Assembly: GCF_006384975.1 (NCBI RefSeq)
Contig: NZ_CP021645.1
Coordinates: forward strand, 2,508,001 to 2,572,000
Length of the DNA: 64,000 nt
Direction: 5' to 3'
Source: Pseudomonas oryzihabitans
GTDB lineage: Bacteria; Pseudomonadota; Gammaproteobacteria; Pseudomonadales; Pseudomonadaceae
Shown here: positions 27,151 through 36,045 of the stretch, one piece after another
Layout: every line of letters starts with the position of its first letter
Numbering within the stretch: position 1 is the first letter of the stretch
Made by a program: the position numbers and the translations under genes
The notes under the pieces: generated by a model
Databases searched by the model: none
What the model saw: the letters and a program-made list of their open reading frames with translations, nothing else
What the model was told of the DNA's origin: nothing

Positions 27151-28452
27151 ATGTCCACTACCGCCGCCTTCGACGCGTCCACGCCCGTTCCGCGCAATTC
27201 CCCGACCCGCGTGGCCACCGCCAGCTTCATCGGCACCGCCATCGAGTTCTACGATTTCTACGTCTATGCCACGGCCGCCGCCCTGGTGATCGGCCCGGTG
27301 TTCTTTCCCCAGGGCTCGGGCGTGGCCCAGACCCTGAGCGCCTTCATCACCTTCGGCATCGCCTTCCTGGCGCGTCCGCTGGGTTCGCTGCTGTTCGGCC
27401 ACTTCGGCGATCGCATCGGCCGCAAGTCCACCCTGGTGGCTTCATTGCTGCTGATGGGGATCTCCACCACCCTGATCGGCGTCTTGCCGGGCTATGCCAG
27501 TATCGGCGTCTGGGCGCCCGTCCTGCTGTGCGTGCTGAGATTCGGCCAGGGGCTGGGACTGGGTGGCGAATGGGGCGGTGCGGCGCTGCTGGCGACCGAG
27601 AATGCGCCGCCCGGCAAGCGTGCCTGGTTCGGCATGTTTCCCCAGCTCGGCCCCTCCATCGGTTTCCTGATGGCCAACGGGCTGTTCCTCGCCCTGGCGC
27701 TGCTGCTGGACGATGAGCAGTTCCGCGCCTGGGGCTGGCGCATCCCCTTCCTGCTCAGCGCCCTACTGGTGGTGGTCGGACTCTATGTACGGCTGTCGCT
27801 ACACGAGACGCCGGTATTCGCCGAGGCCATGGCGCGACGCGAGAAGCTGCGCCTGCCCATGGCCGAGACCTTCGGCAAGCATGGCAAGGCCGTGCTGCTG
27901 GGGGCCCTGAGCATGGTGGTCTGCTATGCCCTCTTCTATATCTCCACGGTGTTCTCGCTGAGCTACGGGGTGAAGAATCTCGGCTACAGCCGTCAGGAAT
28001 TCCTCGGCCTGCTGTGCATCGCGGTGCTGTTCATGGCCCTGGCCACGCCGCTGTCGGCCTGGCTGGCCGATCGCTTCGGGCGCAAGCCGGTGCTGGCGGC
28101 CAGTGCTCTCGCCGCGCTGCTGTCGGGCTTCGCCATGGAGCCGCTGCTGACCCAGGGCTCCAGCCAGGCCGTAGGACTGTTCCTGGCCCTGGAGCTGTTC
28201 CTCATGGGCATGACCTTCGGTCCCATGGGCGCCCTGCTACCGGAGATCTTTCCGACCCGGGTGCGCTACACCGGCGCCTCGGCGGCCTACAACCTGGGCG
28301 GCATCCTCGGTGCCTCTCTGGCACCCTATGCCGCGCAGCAGCTGGTGGAAGCCGGTGGCCTGAGTTGGGTGGGCGGCTACGTCTCGGCGGCGGCAGCGAT
28401 CAGTCTGCTGGCGGTGCTGTTCATGCGCGAGACCCGCGACCAGTCGCTGTAG
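27151..28452 (+). CDS. MFS transporter, MHS type
   Basis: A 433-aa inner-membrane proton symporter of normal MHS length: SFIGTAIEFYDFYVYA in helix 1, GHFGDRIGRKSTL, LGGEWGGAALLATENAP in helix 4-5, WLADRFGRKP, and a final MRETRDQSL. It belongs to the same family as the 540-aa permease at 7733 but lacks that protein's large insert. No strong ribosome site is seen before the ATG. Substrate unknown. Its intrinsic terminator has been split by an IS4-family insertion. Confidence 0.88.
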   Translation: MSTTAAFDASTPVPRNSPTRVATASFIGTAIEFYDFYVYATAAALVIGPVFFPQGSGVAQTLSAFITFGIAFLARPLGSLLFGHFGDRIGRKSTLVASLLLMGISTTLIGVLPGYASIGVWAPVLLCVLRFGQGLGLGGEWGGAALLATENAPPGKRAWFGMFPQLGPSIGFLMANGLFLALALLLDDEQFRAWGWRIPFLLSALLVVVGLYVRLSLHETPVFAEAMARREKLRLPMAETFGKHGKAVLLGALSMVVCYALFYISTVFSLSYGVKNLGYSRQEFLGLLCIAVLFMALATPLSAWLADRFGRKPVLAASALAALLSGFAMEPLLTQGSSQAVGLFLALELFLMGMTFGPMGALLPEIFPTRVRYTGASAAYNLGGILGASLAPYAAQQLVEAGGLSWVGGYVSAAAAISLLAVLFMRETRDQSL

Positions 28453-28469
28453 CTTTTTTTAGCACAGTG

Positions 28470-28487
28470 AAAAGGGCCCCGCGAGGC
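28470..28487. terminator. Left half of a bidirectional terminator split by IS insertion
   Basis: AAAAGGG plus CCCCGCGAGGC at 28470-28487 and CCCCGCGAGGC plus CCTTTTTT at 29916-29934 rejoin, after removing the IS and one 11-bp copy, to a classical hairpin (AAAAGGGCC / GGCCCTTTT, loop about CCGCGA). It lay between the convergent MFS gene and purT and served both. Confidence 0.85.
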
Positions 28488-28488
28488 T

Positions 28489-28525
28489 AATGCCAGTCAG
28501 TTAAGCCTGACTGGCATTTTTCTTT
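28489..28525 (+). terminator. Terminator-like hairpin at the IS left end
   Basis: AATGCCAGTCA (28489-28499) pairs with TGACTGGCATT (28508-28518), followed by TTTCTTT on the plus strand. It lies just inside the IS end, facing the upstream MFS gene that lost its own terminator. Confidence 0.65.
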
Positions 28526-29829
28526 CTGGTCGGATATTTCGAAGGCTTGGGCTTGATGACCCGCGGATAGGCACGGTAATCGCGCCTATGCGGCAGCACG
28601 AAGTGCGGTGCCAAAGCATGCAGGTCGGCGAGATAGCGTGGGATGTTGCCAGGACTGTTCAGCGAAAGGCTCAGCAGGAATTTTAGAATGGCCCAGCTGC
28701 ACGCGGAGAAGCTCATCTCGCAGGGATAAACACCCGGGCACTGGCGACTCATCTGCACCATCTGATAACGCAGCAGGTTGTATCCCAGGAGCAGCCCCCA
28801 AAGCTCCTGCTCCACCATGTCCGGTGTTTTGCTGCGTAGCGTGTAGCGGCCATCGAGCAGGCCTTGCTTGATCTCTCGGTAGCCCAGCTCGATTTCCCAG
28901 CGGTGGCTGTAGAGATCGACGATCTCGTCGCAGACGAAACGCCTAGGGTCCGTCATGGAGGTGAGTATCTGGTACTGCTTGCCCTTGATGGTCTTACTCA
29001 GCAGTCGCGCCTGTAGGGTGTCCGGCAGATCGGGCCATTGTCGGCGGGCCTGTGGCGAGGTTCGAAGGCTGACCAGGGCATCCTGTTTGCCCCATGCACG
29101 GACTACCTCGTACTGGGCGCCTTTGCGCAGCGGTAACAGCCAGTGCCGTTCGTGGCCCATTCGCTGCCAGCGATGTAGCAGGCCTAACGAGTAGAAGCCC
29201 TTGTCGAACAGGGTCAGTGAATGGTCGGGCGTGCTTTCGATCAATCGCTCGGCCAGCTTCATCTCATTGCTTGCGTAAGCGTCGAAGGCGCTACTCACCA
29301 GTAGATGGCTGGTCAGCTCCATCTGACACACCATGCGGACCTGGGGAAAGCCGGTTTCACCCTGCTGATTGGTCGCCGAGCCGTAGCGCGCACGATTGTC
29401 GAGCGTATCCGGTGTACGCCAGACCACGCCGTCAACCCCGAGCAAGCGCAGTCCCTGCCAGCCCGGATGTCCGGCTGTCTCGTGCCAGCGCTGTTGGGTC
29501 AGTTGGAAGACCTAACGGACAGCGTTGACTCCCAGTCGCTGGCGGCCTTGCACCACGGCACTGGGGGCTACCAAGGGCTTCTAGCCGGGCAACATGATGT
29601 CCAACTGATTGACCACATCCCAGGCCGACAGGCGACGAAACAGGGCCAGGCCGATGACGCACCAGAGCATGGACTCCAGCGGCAGCCGACGTTTGCGTAG
29701 GGTAGCCACCCCGGCTGTTTCCAGCGCGGTCTTGATCAGGTCGGGATCGAGCAGCTCACCCAGGGCCTCAAGTGTCGTCGTGGTTGAGGACAACTCGCGA
29801 GTCATTTCCAGGGCTTGAGCAATACGCAT
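28501..29829 (-). pseudogene. IS4-family DDE transposase with two in-frame amber codons
   Basis: The frame from ATG 29829 (MRIAQALEMTRELS) to TAA at 28501 spans 443 codons and stays in one frame, but is broken by TAG at 29583-29581 (after DIMLPG) and TAG at 29514-29512 (after GVNAVR). The DDE residues lie in the long C-terminal part: [20 protein letters not shown] and [15 protein letters not shown] (the YREK motif). The N-terminal ~80 residues are the usual IS4 transposase N-terminal domain. Both stops could come from single changes, for example CAG to TAG. Unless suppressed, this copy is inactive but could be moved in trans. Confidence 0.85.
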
Positions 29830-29863
29830 AAAAAATCCGGTGCTTGGAATCAAGCACCGGATT
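29830..29863 (-). terminator. Terminator-like hairpin just upstream of the transposase start
   Basis: On the minus strand, AATCCGGTGCTTG and CAAGCACCGGATT form a 13-bp stem with a 4-nt loop, followed directly by a T-run and then the transposase ATG. It would stop transcription arriving from purT and leaves no normal Shine-Dalgarno site, keeping transposase expression low. Confidence 0.7.
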
Positions 29864-29951
29864 CTGTGCGCTGCCAGTCAGGCGTCAAGGCCGAACTCTT
29901 AACTGACTGGCATTACCCCGCGAGGCCCTTTTTTATGACGCGAAGACAGCG

Positions 29952-31133
29952 TTACAGCTCGACCTTCACCGCCTGGGAAGCACGCACGGCCTTGGCCCGA
30001 GCGGCCTCGATGCTTTCGTCGCGCGCCAGGGCCACGCCCATGCGGCGCTGGCCCTTGACCTCGGGCTTGCCGAACAGGCGCAGCGCGGTGTCGGGCTCGG
30101 CCAGGGCCGCGCCCAGGTTGGCGAAGGCGGTCTGGCGCGACGCGCCATCCACCAGGATCACCGCCGAGGCCGAGGGGCCGAATTGGCGGATGGCCGGGAT
30201 CGGCAGGCCGAGGATGGCGCGGGCATGCAGGGCGAATTCGGACAGGTCCTGGGAGATCAGGGTCACCAGACCGGTGTCGTGGGGGCGCGGCGAGACTTCG
30301 CTGAACCAGACTTGGTCGCCCTTGACGAACAGCTCCACGCCGAACAGGCCGCGGCCACCCAGGGCCTCGGTCACGGCGCGGGCGACCCGCTCGGATTCGG
30401 CCAGGGCCTTCTCGCTCATGGCCTGGGGCTGCCAGGACTCATGGTAGTCGCCCTTGACCTGGCGATGGCCGACCGGCGCGCAGAAGGAGGTACCACCGAC
30501 GTGGCGGACGGTCAGCAGGGTGATCTCGTAGTCGAAATCGACGAAGCCCTCGACGATCACCCGGCCCTTGCCGGCGCGACCGCCTTCCTGGGCGTACTGC
30601 CAGGCGGCCTGCAGCTCGTCGGCGCTGCGCAGCAGGCTCTGGCCCTTGCCCGAGGAACTCATGATCGGCTTGACCACGCAGGGATAGCCCAGCGCCTCGG
30701 CGGCGGCGGCGTAGTCCTCGTAGGTGTCGGCGAAATGATAGGGCGAGGTGGGCAGGCCCAGTTCTTCGGCAGCCAGGCGGCGGATGCCTTCGCGGTTCAT
30801 GGTGAGCTGGGCCGCGCGGGCGGTGGGCACCACGGTGTAGCCCTCGCCTTCCAGCTCCACCAGGGTAGCGGTGGCGATGGCTTCGATTTCCGGCACGATG
30901 AAATGCGGCTGCTCTCGCTCGATCACCGCGCGCAGGGCGGCACCGTCGAGCATGTCGATGACGTGGCTGCGATGGGCGACCTGCATAGCTGGCGCATCGG
31001 CGTAGCGATCCACGGCGATGACTTCGACGCCCAGGCGCTGCAGTTCGATGACGACTTCCTTGCCCAGCTCGCCGGAGCCGCAGAGCAGCACGCGGGTGGC
31101 GCTGGGGGACAGGGGGGTACCGATACGGGGCAT
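29952..31133 (-). CDS. purT: Formate-dependent phosphoribosylglycinamide formyltransferase
   Basis: A 393-aa ATP-grasp enzyme for the third step of purine synthesis, using formate and ATP to make formyl-GAR. Starts [20 protein letters not shown]; the N-terminal [14 protein letters not shown] loop, the ATP-grasp region ([15 protein letters not shown]) and [10 protein letters not shown] are all present. Its normal 3' terminator, shared with the convergent MFS gene, is interrupted by the IS4 element. A DUF1289 gene lies 21 nt upstream on the same strand. Confidence 0.97.
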   Translation of the reverse strand: MPRIGTPLSPSATRVLLCGSGELGKEVVIELQRLGVEVIAVDRYADAPAMQVAHRSHVIDMLDGAALRAVIEREQPHFIVPEIEAIATATLVELEGEGYTVVPTARAAQLTMNREGIRRLAAEELGLPTSPYHFADTYEDYAAAAEALGYPCVVKPIMSSSGKGQSLLRSADELQAAWQYAQEGGRAGKGRVIVEGFVDFDYEITLLTVRHVGGTSFCAPVGHRQVKGDYHESWQPQAMSEKALAESERVARAVTEALGGRGLFGVELFVKGDQVWFSEVSPRPHDTGLVTLISQDLSEFALHARAILGLPIPAIRQFGPSASAVILVDGASRQTAFANLGAALAEPDTALRLFGKPEVKGQRRMGVALARDESIEAARAKAVRASQAVKVEL

Positions 31134-31154
31134 GGCAGATCTCTCCGGCTGATG

Positions 31155-31352
31155 TCAGGTGAGGAAGGCCGCACCGGCCGCTCGCGCCCGCTCGTCGCAG
31201 CGCACCAGCACCTCGCGGCGCTCCTGGTCGCTCATGGACATCCAGCGGGTGATCTCGGCGGCGCTGCGTTGGCAACCGATGCAGATGTCCTGCTCGTCCA
31301 GGGCACAGACATGGACGCAGGGCGAACGCACGGGTGAATCGGCGGTGGTCAT
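31155..31352 (-). CDS. DUF1289 small cysteine-rich protein
   Basis: A 65-aa protein, MTTADSPVRSPCVHVCALDE then DICIGCQRSAAEITRWMSMS. The four Cys (C-x3-C and C-x2-C) likely bind a metal, as usual for DUF1289 proteins, whose function is unknown. It lies between a Nudix hydrolase and purT on the same strand. The start at 31352 is the family start. Confidence 0.88.
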   Translation of the reverse strand: MTTADSPVRSPCVHVCALDEQDICIGCQRSAAEITRWMSMSDQERREVLVRCDERARAAGAAFLT

Positions 31353-31429
31353 GCGGCTTCCCTCGAATGGCCGCGCATTGTGCCCGTTAACGTCTGAATT
31401 GGCATGTGCCTTTACCTTGTCGCCAACAC

Positions 31430-32017
31430 TCAATCCCGCCGGGGCGGCGCCTGGAGCACGATGCCGGCGTCGTACAGCAGGTTGACCAGTTCGACGATGA
31501 TCACCGCGGTCAGGCCCCAGATGCGGTACTCGCCGTACTGGTAGCTGGGCACCTGCCAGCGCAGGCCGTCTTGGTCGACCCTAAAGGTGAAATCCGGCGG
31601 CACCTCGCAGAAGAACCGCAGCGGCACGGTGAAGACCGCGGCGATTTCGGCTTCGCTGGGGACGTACTCGAGCTGGTCGGGAATCAGGGCGACGATGGGC
31701 GTGACCGCCAGGCCATAGCGCGACACCAGCGGACTCAAGGGGGCGATCACCTCCACCAGCCCCGGCGGCAGACCGACCTCCTCCTGGGCTTCGCGCAGGG
31801 CGGTGGCGACCAGGTCGGCGTCCTCGGGATCGCGACGACCGCCGGGCAGCGCCACCTCGCCGCCGTGGGTGGACAGGTTGCTGGCGCGCAGGGTGAGCAG
31901 CAACTCGGGGTGCTCGCCACGGATGATGGGCACCAGCACCGCCGCTTCCTGGTAGGTCTCGTTGCCGCTCAGGGTGCGCGGCTGATAGTGACGCAGGCGC
32001 TGGAGCAACTCATCCAC
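31430..32017 (-). CDS. Nudix hydrolase, probable CoA pyrophosphatase (NudL-like)
   Basis: A 195-aa protein with a complete Nudix box, GGRRDPEDADL then ATALREAQEEVGL (about residues 58-80), with the extra upstream motif LLLTLRASNLSTHGGEVALP typical of the CoA diphosphatase (UPF0035) class that cleaves CoA into phosphopantetheine and 3',5'-ADP. GTG is the most likely start (MDELLQRLRHYQP). It is followed by DUF1289 and purT. Confidence 0.88.
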   Translation of the reverse strand: MDELLQRLRHYQPRTLSGNETYQEAAVLVPIIRGEHPELLLTLRASNLSTHGGEVALPGGRRDPEDADLVATALREAQEEVGLPPGLVEVIAPLSPLVSRYGLAVTPIVALIPDQLEYVPSEAEIAAVFTVPLRFFCEVPPDFTFRVDQDGLRWQVPSYQYGEYRIWGLTAVIIVELVNLLYDAGIVLQAPPRRD

Positions 32018-32144
32018 GCCGGAATTCTCCCTTGGTCATCGTATCCACTGGATCATGGCACGCTCTCCGGGCAATCCCAAGCCCAGCCATCGCTTGCGAG
32101 CCGCGGGACCACCCCGGCACACTGCAACAAAACGAGGACTGTCC

Positions 32145-32699
32145 ATGAAGCATTGCAACCACTGTGGCGGATTGCTGGAGGAACGCATTCCCGCCGGCGA
32201 CAACCGGATGCGCCTGGTCTGCAGCCAGTGCGGCTCAGTGCACTACCAGAATCCGCGAGTGGTCGCAGGTTGCCTGGCGACCTGGGAGGGCAAGGTGCTG
32301 CTCTGCCAGCGCGCCATCGAACCCCGACGCGGCTACTGGACACTGCCAGCGGGCTTCATGGAGAACGGCGAGACCACCACCGAGGCCGCCGCCCGCGAGA
32401 CCTTCGAGGAAGCCGGCGCCTTGGTGCAGGGCCTGGAGCTCTATACCCTCTTCGATCTGCCGCACATCGACCAGATCTACATGCTGTTCCGCGGCGAACT
32501 GGTCGACGGGCGTTTTGGCGTGGGCGAGGAAAGCCTGGACGTGCGCCTTCTGGACGAAGCCGACATCCCCTGGTCGTCTCTGGCTTTTCCGACCATCAAG
32601 CGAACATTAGAATGCTTTTTCGCCGACCGCCGCCATGGCCTCTTCCCGCTGCGCCATGAAGGTATGGCCCCCATGGTGGTCGAGCACAAGCCTGCCTGA
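32145..32699 (+). CDS. Nudix hydrolase with N-terminal zinc ribbon
   Basis: A 184-aa protein. MKHCNHCGG and LVCSQCGSVHYQNP form a CxxC-x(n)-CxxC zinc ribbon like that of NudC; the Nudix box is GFMENGETTTEAAARETFEE then AGAL (about 75-97). It is shorter than NudC (about 257 aa) and lacks the SQPWPFPQS signature, so NADH specificity is not assured. The start was chosen at the ribbon rather than 30 codons upstream. An L,D-transpeptidase follows 23 nt downstream. Confidence 0.87.
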   Translation: MKHCNHCGGLLEERIPAGDNRMRLVCSQCGSVHYQNPRVVAGCLATWEGKVLLCQRAIEPRRGYWTLPAGFMENGETTTEAAARETFEEAGALVQGLELYTLFDLPHIDQIYMLFRGELVDGRFGVGEESLDVRLLDEADIPWSSLAFPTIKRTLECFFADRRHGLFPLRHEGMAPMVVEHKPA

Positions 32700-32722
32700 G
32701 CTTTTCCGAGGATCTTCCCGAC

Positions 32723-33259
32723 ATGCGTCCGTTGCACCTGTTGTTGGCGCTCTGCTATGTGCTGTGCGGTTCCTTGCTTCCCCAGCTGGCTCAGGCCAGT
32801 ACCAGCGTCACGGTGATCCGCCAGCCGGCCGCGCCGCTGATCGACAAGGTGCTGGTCATCAAATCGCGCAACCAGTTGCAACTGCTCAGCGGCAATACGG
32901 TGATGAAGTCCTATCGCGTCTCGCTGGGCAAGAATCCCCGCGGCCCCAAGCTGCGCGAAGGCGACCAGCGCACCCCGGAAGGCTTCTATTGGATCGACTG
33001 GCGCAAGACCAGCGACAAGTTCAACCTGGCCATGCACATCTCCTACCCCAATCGGGAGGATCTGGTCCGTGCCCATAAGGCCGGAGTGCCGCCCGGCAGC
33101 ATGATCATGCTGCACGGCACCCCCGTCGACGAGGAGTACCCGGAGTGGTACTTCAACACGCTGAACTGGACCAATGGCTGCATCGCCCTGACCAACCACG
33201 ACATGCGTGAGATCTGGGGGCTGGTCAAGGATGGCACCCTGATCGAGATCCGTCCCTGA
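32723..33259 (+). CDS. L,D-transpeptidase (YkuD domain), exported
   Basis: A 178-aa protein with a signal peptide (MRPLHLLLALCYVLCGSLLP, cleaved near QAS at about residue 25). The YkuD domain contains the conserved HGTP and the catalytic cysteine motif NWTNGCIALTNHDM, consistent with a periplasmic enzyme making 3-3 crosslinks or anchoring proteins to peptidoglycan. GKNPRGPKLREGDQRTPEG is the usual substrate loop. Ser before Gly-Cys is replaced by Asn, a known variation in short YkuD proteins. Confidence 0.9.
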   Translation: MRPLHLLLALCYVLCGSLLPQLAQASTSVTVIRQPAAPLIDKVLVIKSRNQLQLLSGNTVMKSYRVSLGKNPRGPKLREGDQRTPEGFYWIDWRKTSDKFNLAMHISYPNREDLVRAHKAGVPPGSMIMLHGTPVDEEYPEWYFNTLNWTNGCIALTNHDMREIWGLVKDGTLIEIRP

Positions 33260-33270
33260 TCGTCCCGGCA

Positions 33271-33292
33271 GCACCGATCAGTCGATCGGTGC
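33271..33292. terminator. Hairpin between L,D-transpeptidase and the ABC ATPase gene
   Basis: GCACCGATC and GATCGGTGC form a perfect 9-bp stem with loop AGTC, between two convergent genes. No T-run follows. Confidence 0.6.
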
Positions 33293-33305
33293 CTACCGCC
33301 CTTCT

Positions 33306-34460
33306 CTACCCTGCTACCTGCTCCGCCGGCGAGACGATGTTGGTCTTGCCGCGTGAGCGGCCGCTGCTCAAATAGTCGGCGATGGACTCCTGGGTGACCT
33401 CGCCGAGGAAGTCGTTGTCGGCGCTGAGCACCGGCAGCCAGGAGCTGTTGAACTGGTACATGCGCGACAAGAGGATGCGCAGGTGCTCGTCGAAGGCCGC
33501 GGTGGCCTTGAACGGGGTGACGAAGGGTGCCACCGGGCCGCTCTGGCCGCGCAGGTCGCGGCGGCGCACGTAGCCCAGGCCCTTATTGGCGGCATCGGTC
33601 ACCACCAGGTAGCGGCGGTCGTGCTCTTCCATCAGTTCCACCGCATCACCGATCAGAGTTTCGGCCTGAATCGAAGGCGCGTTGTCGGCGGCATCCTCGG
33701 CGCGGATCAGCAGCAGGCGCTTCAAGGTGCTGTCCTGGCCGACGAAGTTGCTGACGAAGTCATCCTTGGGATGGGCCAGCAGGGTATCCGGATGGTCGAA
33801 CTGCACCAGGCGCCCGCCGCGGAACACGGCGATCTTGTCGCCCAGGCGGATGGCCTCGTCGATGTCGTGGCTGACCATGATCACCGTCTTGTTCAGCGCC
33901 CGCTGCATCTGGAAGAACTCGTTCTGGATGGCATCGCGGTTGATCGGATCGACCGCACCGAAGGGCTCGTCCATCAGCAGCAGCGGCGCCTCGGCGGCCA
34001 GGGCGCGGATCACGCCGATGCGCTGTTGCTGGCCGCCGGACAGCTCGCGTGGATAGCGCGACAGGTATTGCTTGGGATCGAGCTGCACCATGCTCATCAG
34101 CTCGGTGGCGCGCTCACGGCACTTCTTCTTGTCCCAGCCCAGGAGCTTGGGCACCACGGTGATGTTTTCCTCGATGGTCATGTTGGGGAACAGGCCGATC
34201 TGCTGGATGACGTAGCCGATGTGGCGTCTCAGCGTCACCTCGTCGATGCCGGTGGTGTCCTCGCCATTGATCAGCACCCGCCCCGAGGTGGGCTCGATGA
34301 GGCGGTTGATCATCTTCAGGGTGGTGGTCTTGCCGCAACCGGAGGGACCGAGGAAGACGCAGATCTGGCCCTCCTCGACGGTGAGGCTCACGGCGTCCAC
34401 TGCGGTCACGTCCTTGCCGTGTTGCTTGAAGGTCTTGGTCAGGCGGTCGAGTTCGATCAT
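33306..34460 (-). CDS. opuCA: Osmoprotectant (glycine betaine/choline) ABC transporter ATP-binding protein
   Basis: A 384-aa ATPase: Walker A GPSGCGKTTTLK, signature ELSGGQQQRIGVIRALA, Walker B LLLMDEPFGAVDPINR, then a C-terminal pair of CBS-like modules (about 250-375) as in OpuCA/OsmV, which sense ionic strength. It starts MIELDRLTKTFKQHG at 34460, where GGAGC is the ribosome site. It is the last gene of the four-gene operon, 10 nt after the permease. Confidence 0.93.
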   Translation of the reverse strand: MIELDRLTKTFKQHGKDVTAVDAVSLTVEEGQICVFLGPSGCGKTTTLKMINRLIEPTSGRVLINGEDTTGIDEVTLRRHIGYVIQQIGLFPNMTIEENITVVPKLLGWDKKKCRERATELMSMVQLDPKQYLSRYPRELSGGQQQRIGVIRALAAEAPLLLMDEPFGAVDPINRDAIQNEFFQMQRALNKTVIMVSHDIDEAIRLGDKIAVFRGGRLVQFDHPDTLLAHPKDDFVSNFVGQDSTLKRLLLIRAEDAADNAPSIQAETLIGDAVELMEEHDRRYLVVTDAANKGLGYVRRRDLRGQSGPVAPFVTPFKATAAFDEHLRILLSRMYQFNSSWLPVLSADNDFLGEVTQESIADYLSSGRSRGKTNIVSPAEQVAG

Positions 34461-34470
34461 CTGGGGCTCC

Positions 34471-35130
34471 TTAATGGGCGCTGCGCAGGCCGCGCGGGGT
34501 GAGGCGGCGTTGCAGCCACTGCAGGACGAGGTCGGCGACGATGGCCAGCAGGCTGACCAGCACGGCACCCACGATGAGGGTGGCCATGTCGCTGCGGCTG
34601 ATGGCGGTGAGGATGAGCACGCCCAGGCCACCGGCACCGATGGTGGCGGCGATGGTCATGACGCCGATGTTCATGACCACGGCGGTGCGCACCCCGGCGA
34701 GGATCACCGGCAGGGCGATGGGCAGTTCGACCATGCGCAGGCGCTGCCAGAAGGTCATGCCGATGCCGGCACCCGCTTCACGGATACCCGGTTCGACGCT
34801 GGTCAGCGCCAGGTAGGTGTTTCTCAGGATCGGCAGCAGCGAATAGAGGAACACCGCGGTGATGGCCGGCAGCGGACCGAGGCCCTGGCCGAACTTGGAA
34901 TAGAACGGCAGCAAGAGGCCGAACAGGGCGATGGAAGGCAGCGTCATGACCACCGTGGCGACCGCCTGCAGCGGTCCGGCTAGCCAGGGATAGCGGGTCA
35001 TGAGGATGCCCAGGGGCACGCCGACCAGGATCGCCAGGGTCACGGCGATACCGACCAGGGTGATGTGTTGGCGGGTCAGTTCGAGGACCTGTAGCCAGTC
35101 GATGTGCTGGAAGGAGGTGACGAAATCCAT
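34471..35130 (-). CDS. opuCB: Osmoprotectant ABC transporter permease
   Basis: A 219-aa permease with about five to six membrane helices and the EAA-like loop around IREAGAGIGMTFWQRLRMVE. It shares GTP-type glycine-rich stretches (IGAGGLGVLILTAISRSDMA) with OpuCB/OsmW proteins. It sits 3 nt after the binding-protein gene and 10 nt before the ATPase; spacing fits tight translational coupling. Confidence 0.92.
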   Translation of the reverse strand: MDFVTSFQHIDWLQVLELTRQHITLVGIAVTLAILVGVPLGILMTRYPWLAGPLQAVATVVMTLPSIALFGLLLPFYSKFGQGLGPLPAITAVFLYSLLPILRNTYLALTSVEPGIREAGAGIGMTFWQRLRMVELPIALPVILAGVRTAVVMNIGVMTIAATIGAGGLGVLILTAISRSDMATLIVGAVLVSLLAIVADLVLQWLQRRLTPRGLRSAH

Positions 35131-35133
35131 GGG

Positions 35134-36036
35134 TCATTGCCCTCCGCTTAGGGGGTGCTGGGCGAGGAAGTCGCGCGCCACCTGGGCCGGTGTCTGCCGC
35201 TCGATGTCCACCTTGGCGTTGAGCTGGCGCATGGTGGCCTGGTCCAGGCTTTCCGCCAGGGGCCTCAGCAGCTCGGCGAGATCCGGGTGCTTTTCCAGAT
35301 ACTTGGCGTTGACCACCGGGGCGGCGGTGTAGTCGGGGAAGTAGCCCTTGTCGTCTTCCAACACCTTGAGTTTGAAGGCGTCCAGGCGGCCATCGGTGGT
35401 GTAGACCAGGCCGGTGAACACCTGGCCATTGCGCAGGGCGGTATAGACCAGCCCCGGATCCATCTGGCGGATATCGTCGCGGGTGTAGCTCAGGCCATAG
35501 GCCTTTACCAGGCCGGCGAGCCCGTCGGAGCGATTGGCGAATTCGATGTCCAGGGCCGTCAGATGGCGCTGCTTCGGCTCGGCCGCGAGCAGCCGGGCCA
35601 GGTCGCTGATGCTGTTCAATTCTGGATGGGCCTGGGCGACCTCTTCCGGCAGGGCCAGGGCATAGGTGTTGTTGAAGCGAGTGGGCGCAAGCCAGGCCAG
35701 CCCAACCTTGGCATCCAACTCCTTGACCCGCTGGTAGGAGGCGGCCTTGTCCAGCCGTTCGGTGACATGGTTGTAGGCCACCAGCGAGGTGCCGGTGTAT
35801 TCCCAGGTGAGGTCGAGCTGGGCGTTCTTCACGCCGTTCCAGGCGATGGTGCTGCCCAGGCCACCGACGATCTCCGGCTGGTAGCCATGCCGGGCCAGGT
35901 ACTGGCCGGTGAGTTCAGCGAGGATGACCTGTTCGGTAAAGACCTTGGCGCCGATGCGGATGGGGTCGGCCTGGGCGCCACTGACCAGGGCGAGGCCGAA
36001 CCAGGCCGCGCCGAGGGCGATAAACAACTTTTTCAT
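35134..36036 (-). CDS. opuCC: Osmoprotectant ABC transporter substrate-binding protein
   Basis: A 300-aa periplasmic protein with a signal peptide (MKKLFIALGAAWFGLALVSG, cleaved near QAD at about residue 23) and no lipobox. The mature protein begins IRIGAKVFTEQVILAELTGQ, typical of the OpuAC/OsmF family. It binds betaine-like or choline ligands; the aromatic cage residues cannot be assigned firmly here. Middle gene of the operon. Confidence 0.92.
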   Translation of the reverse strand: MKKLFIALGAAWFGLALVSGAQADPIRIGAKVFTEQVILAELTGQYLARHGYQPEIVGGLGSTIAWNGVKNAQLDLTWEYTGTSLVAYNHVTERLDKAASYQRVKELDAKVGLAWLAPTRFNNTYALALPEEVAQAHPELNSISDLARLLAAEPKQRHLTALDIEFANRSDGLAGLVKAYGLSYTRDDIRQMDPGLVYTALRNGQVFTGLVYTTDGRLDAFKLKVLEDDKGYFPDYTAAPVVNAKYLEKHPDLAELLRPLAESLDQATMRQLNAKVDIERQTPAQVARDFLAQHPLSGGQ

Positions 36037-36045
36037 CTCGTCTCC

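Larger units (their letters stand above)
28488..29915 (-). mobile_element. IS4-family insertion sequence, 1428 bp
   Basis: Terminal inverted repeats start TAATGCCAGTCAGTTAAG at the left and end CTTAACTGACTGGCATTA at the right (18 bp, perfect). It is flanked by an 11-bp direct repeat CCCCGCGAGGC (28477-28487 and 29916-29926), a target duplication size typical of IS4-type elements. It carries one DDE transposase gene on the minus strand. Perfect ends and duplication point to recent insertion, although the transposase frame has two stops. Confidence 0.93.
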
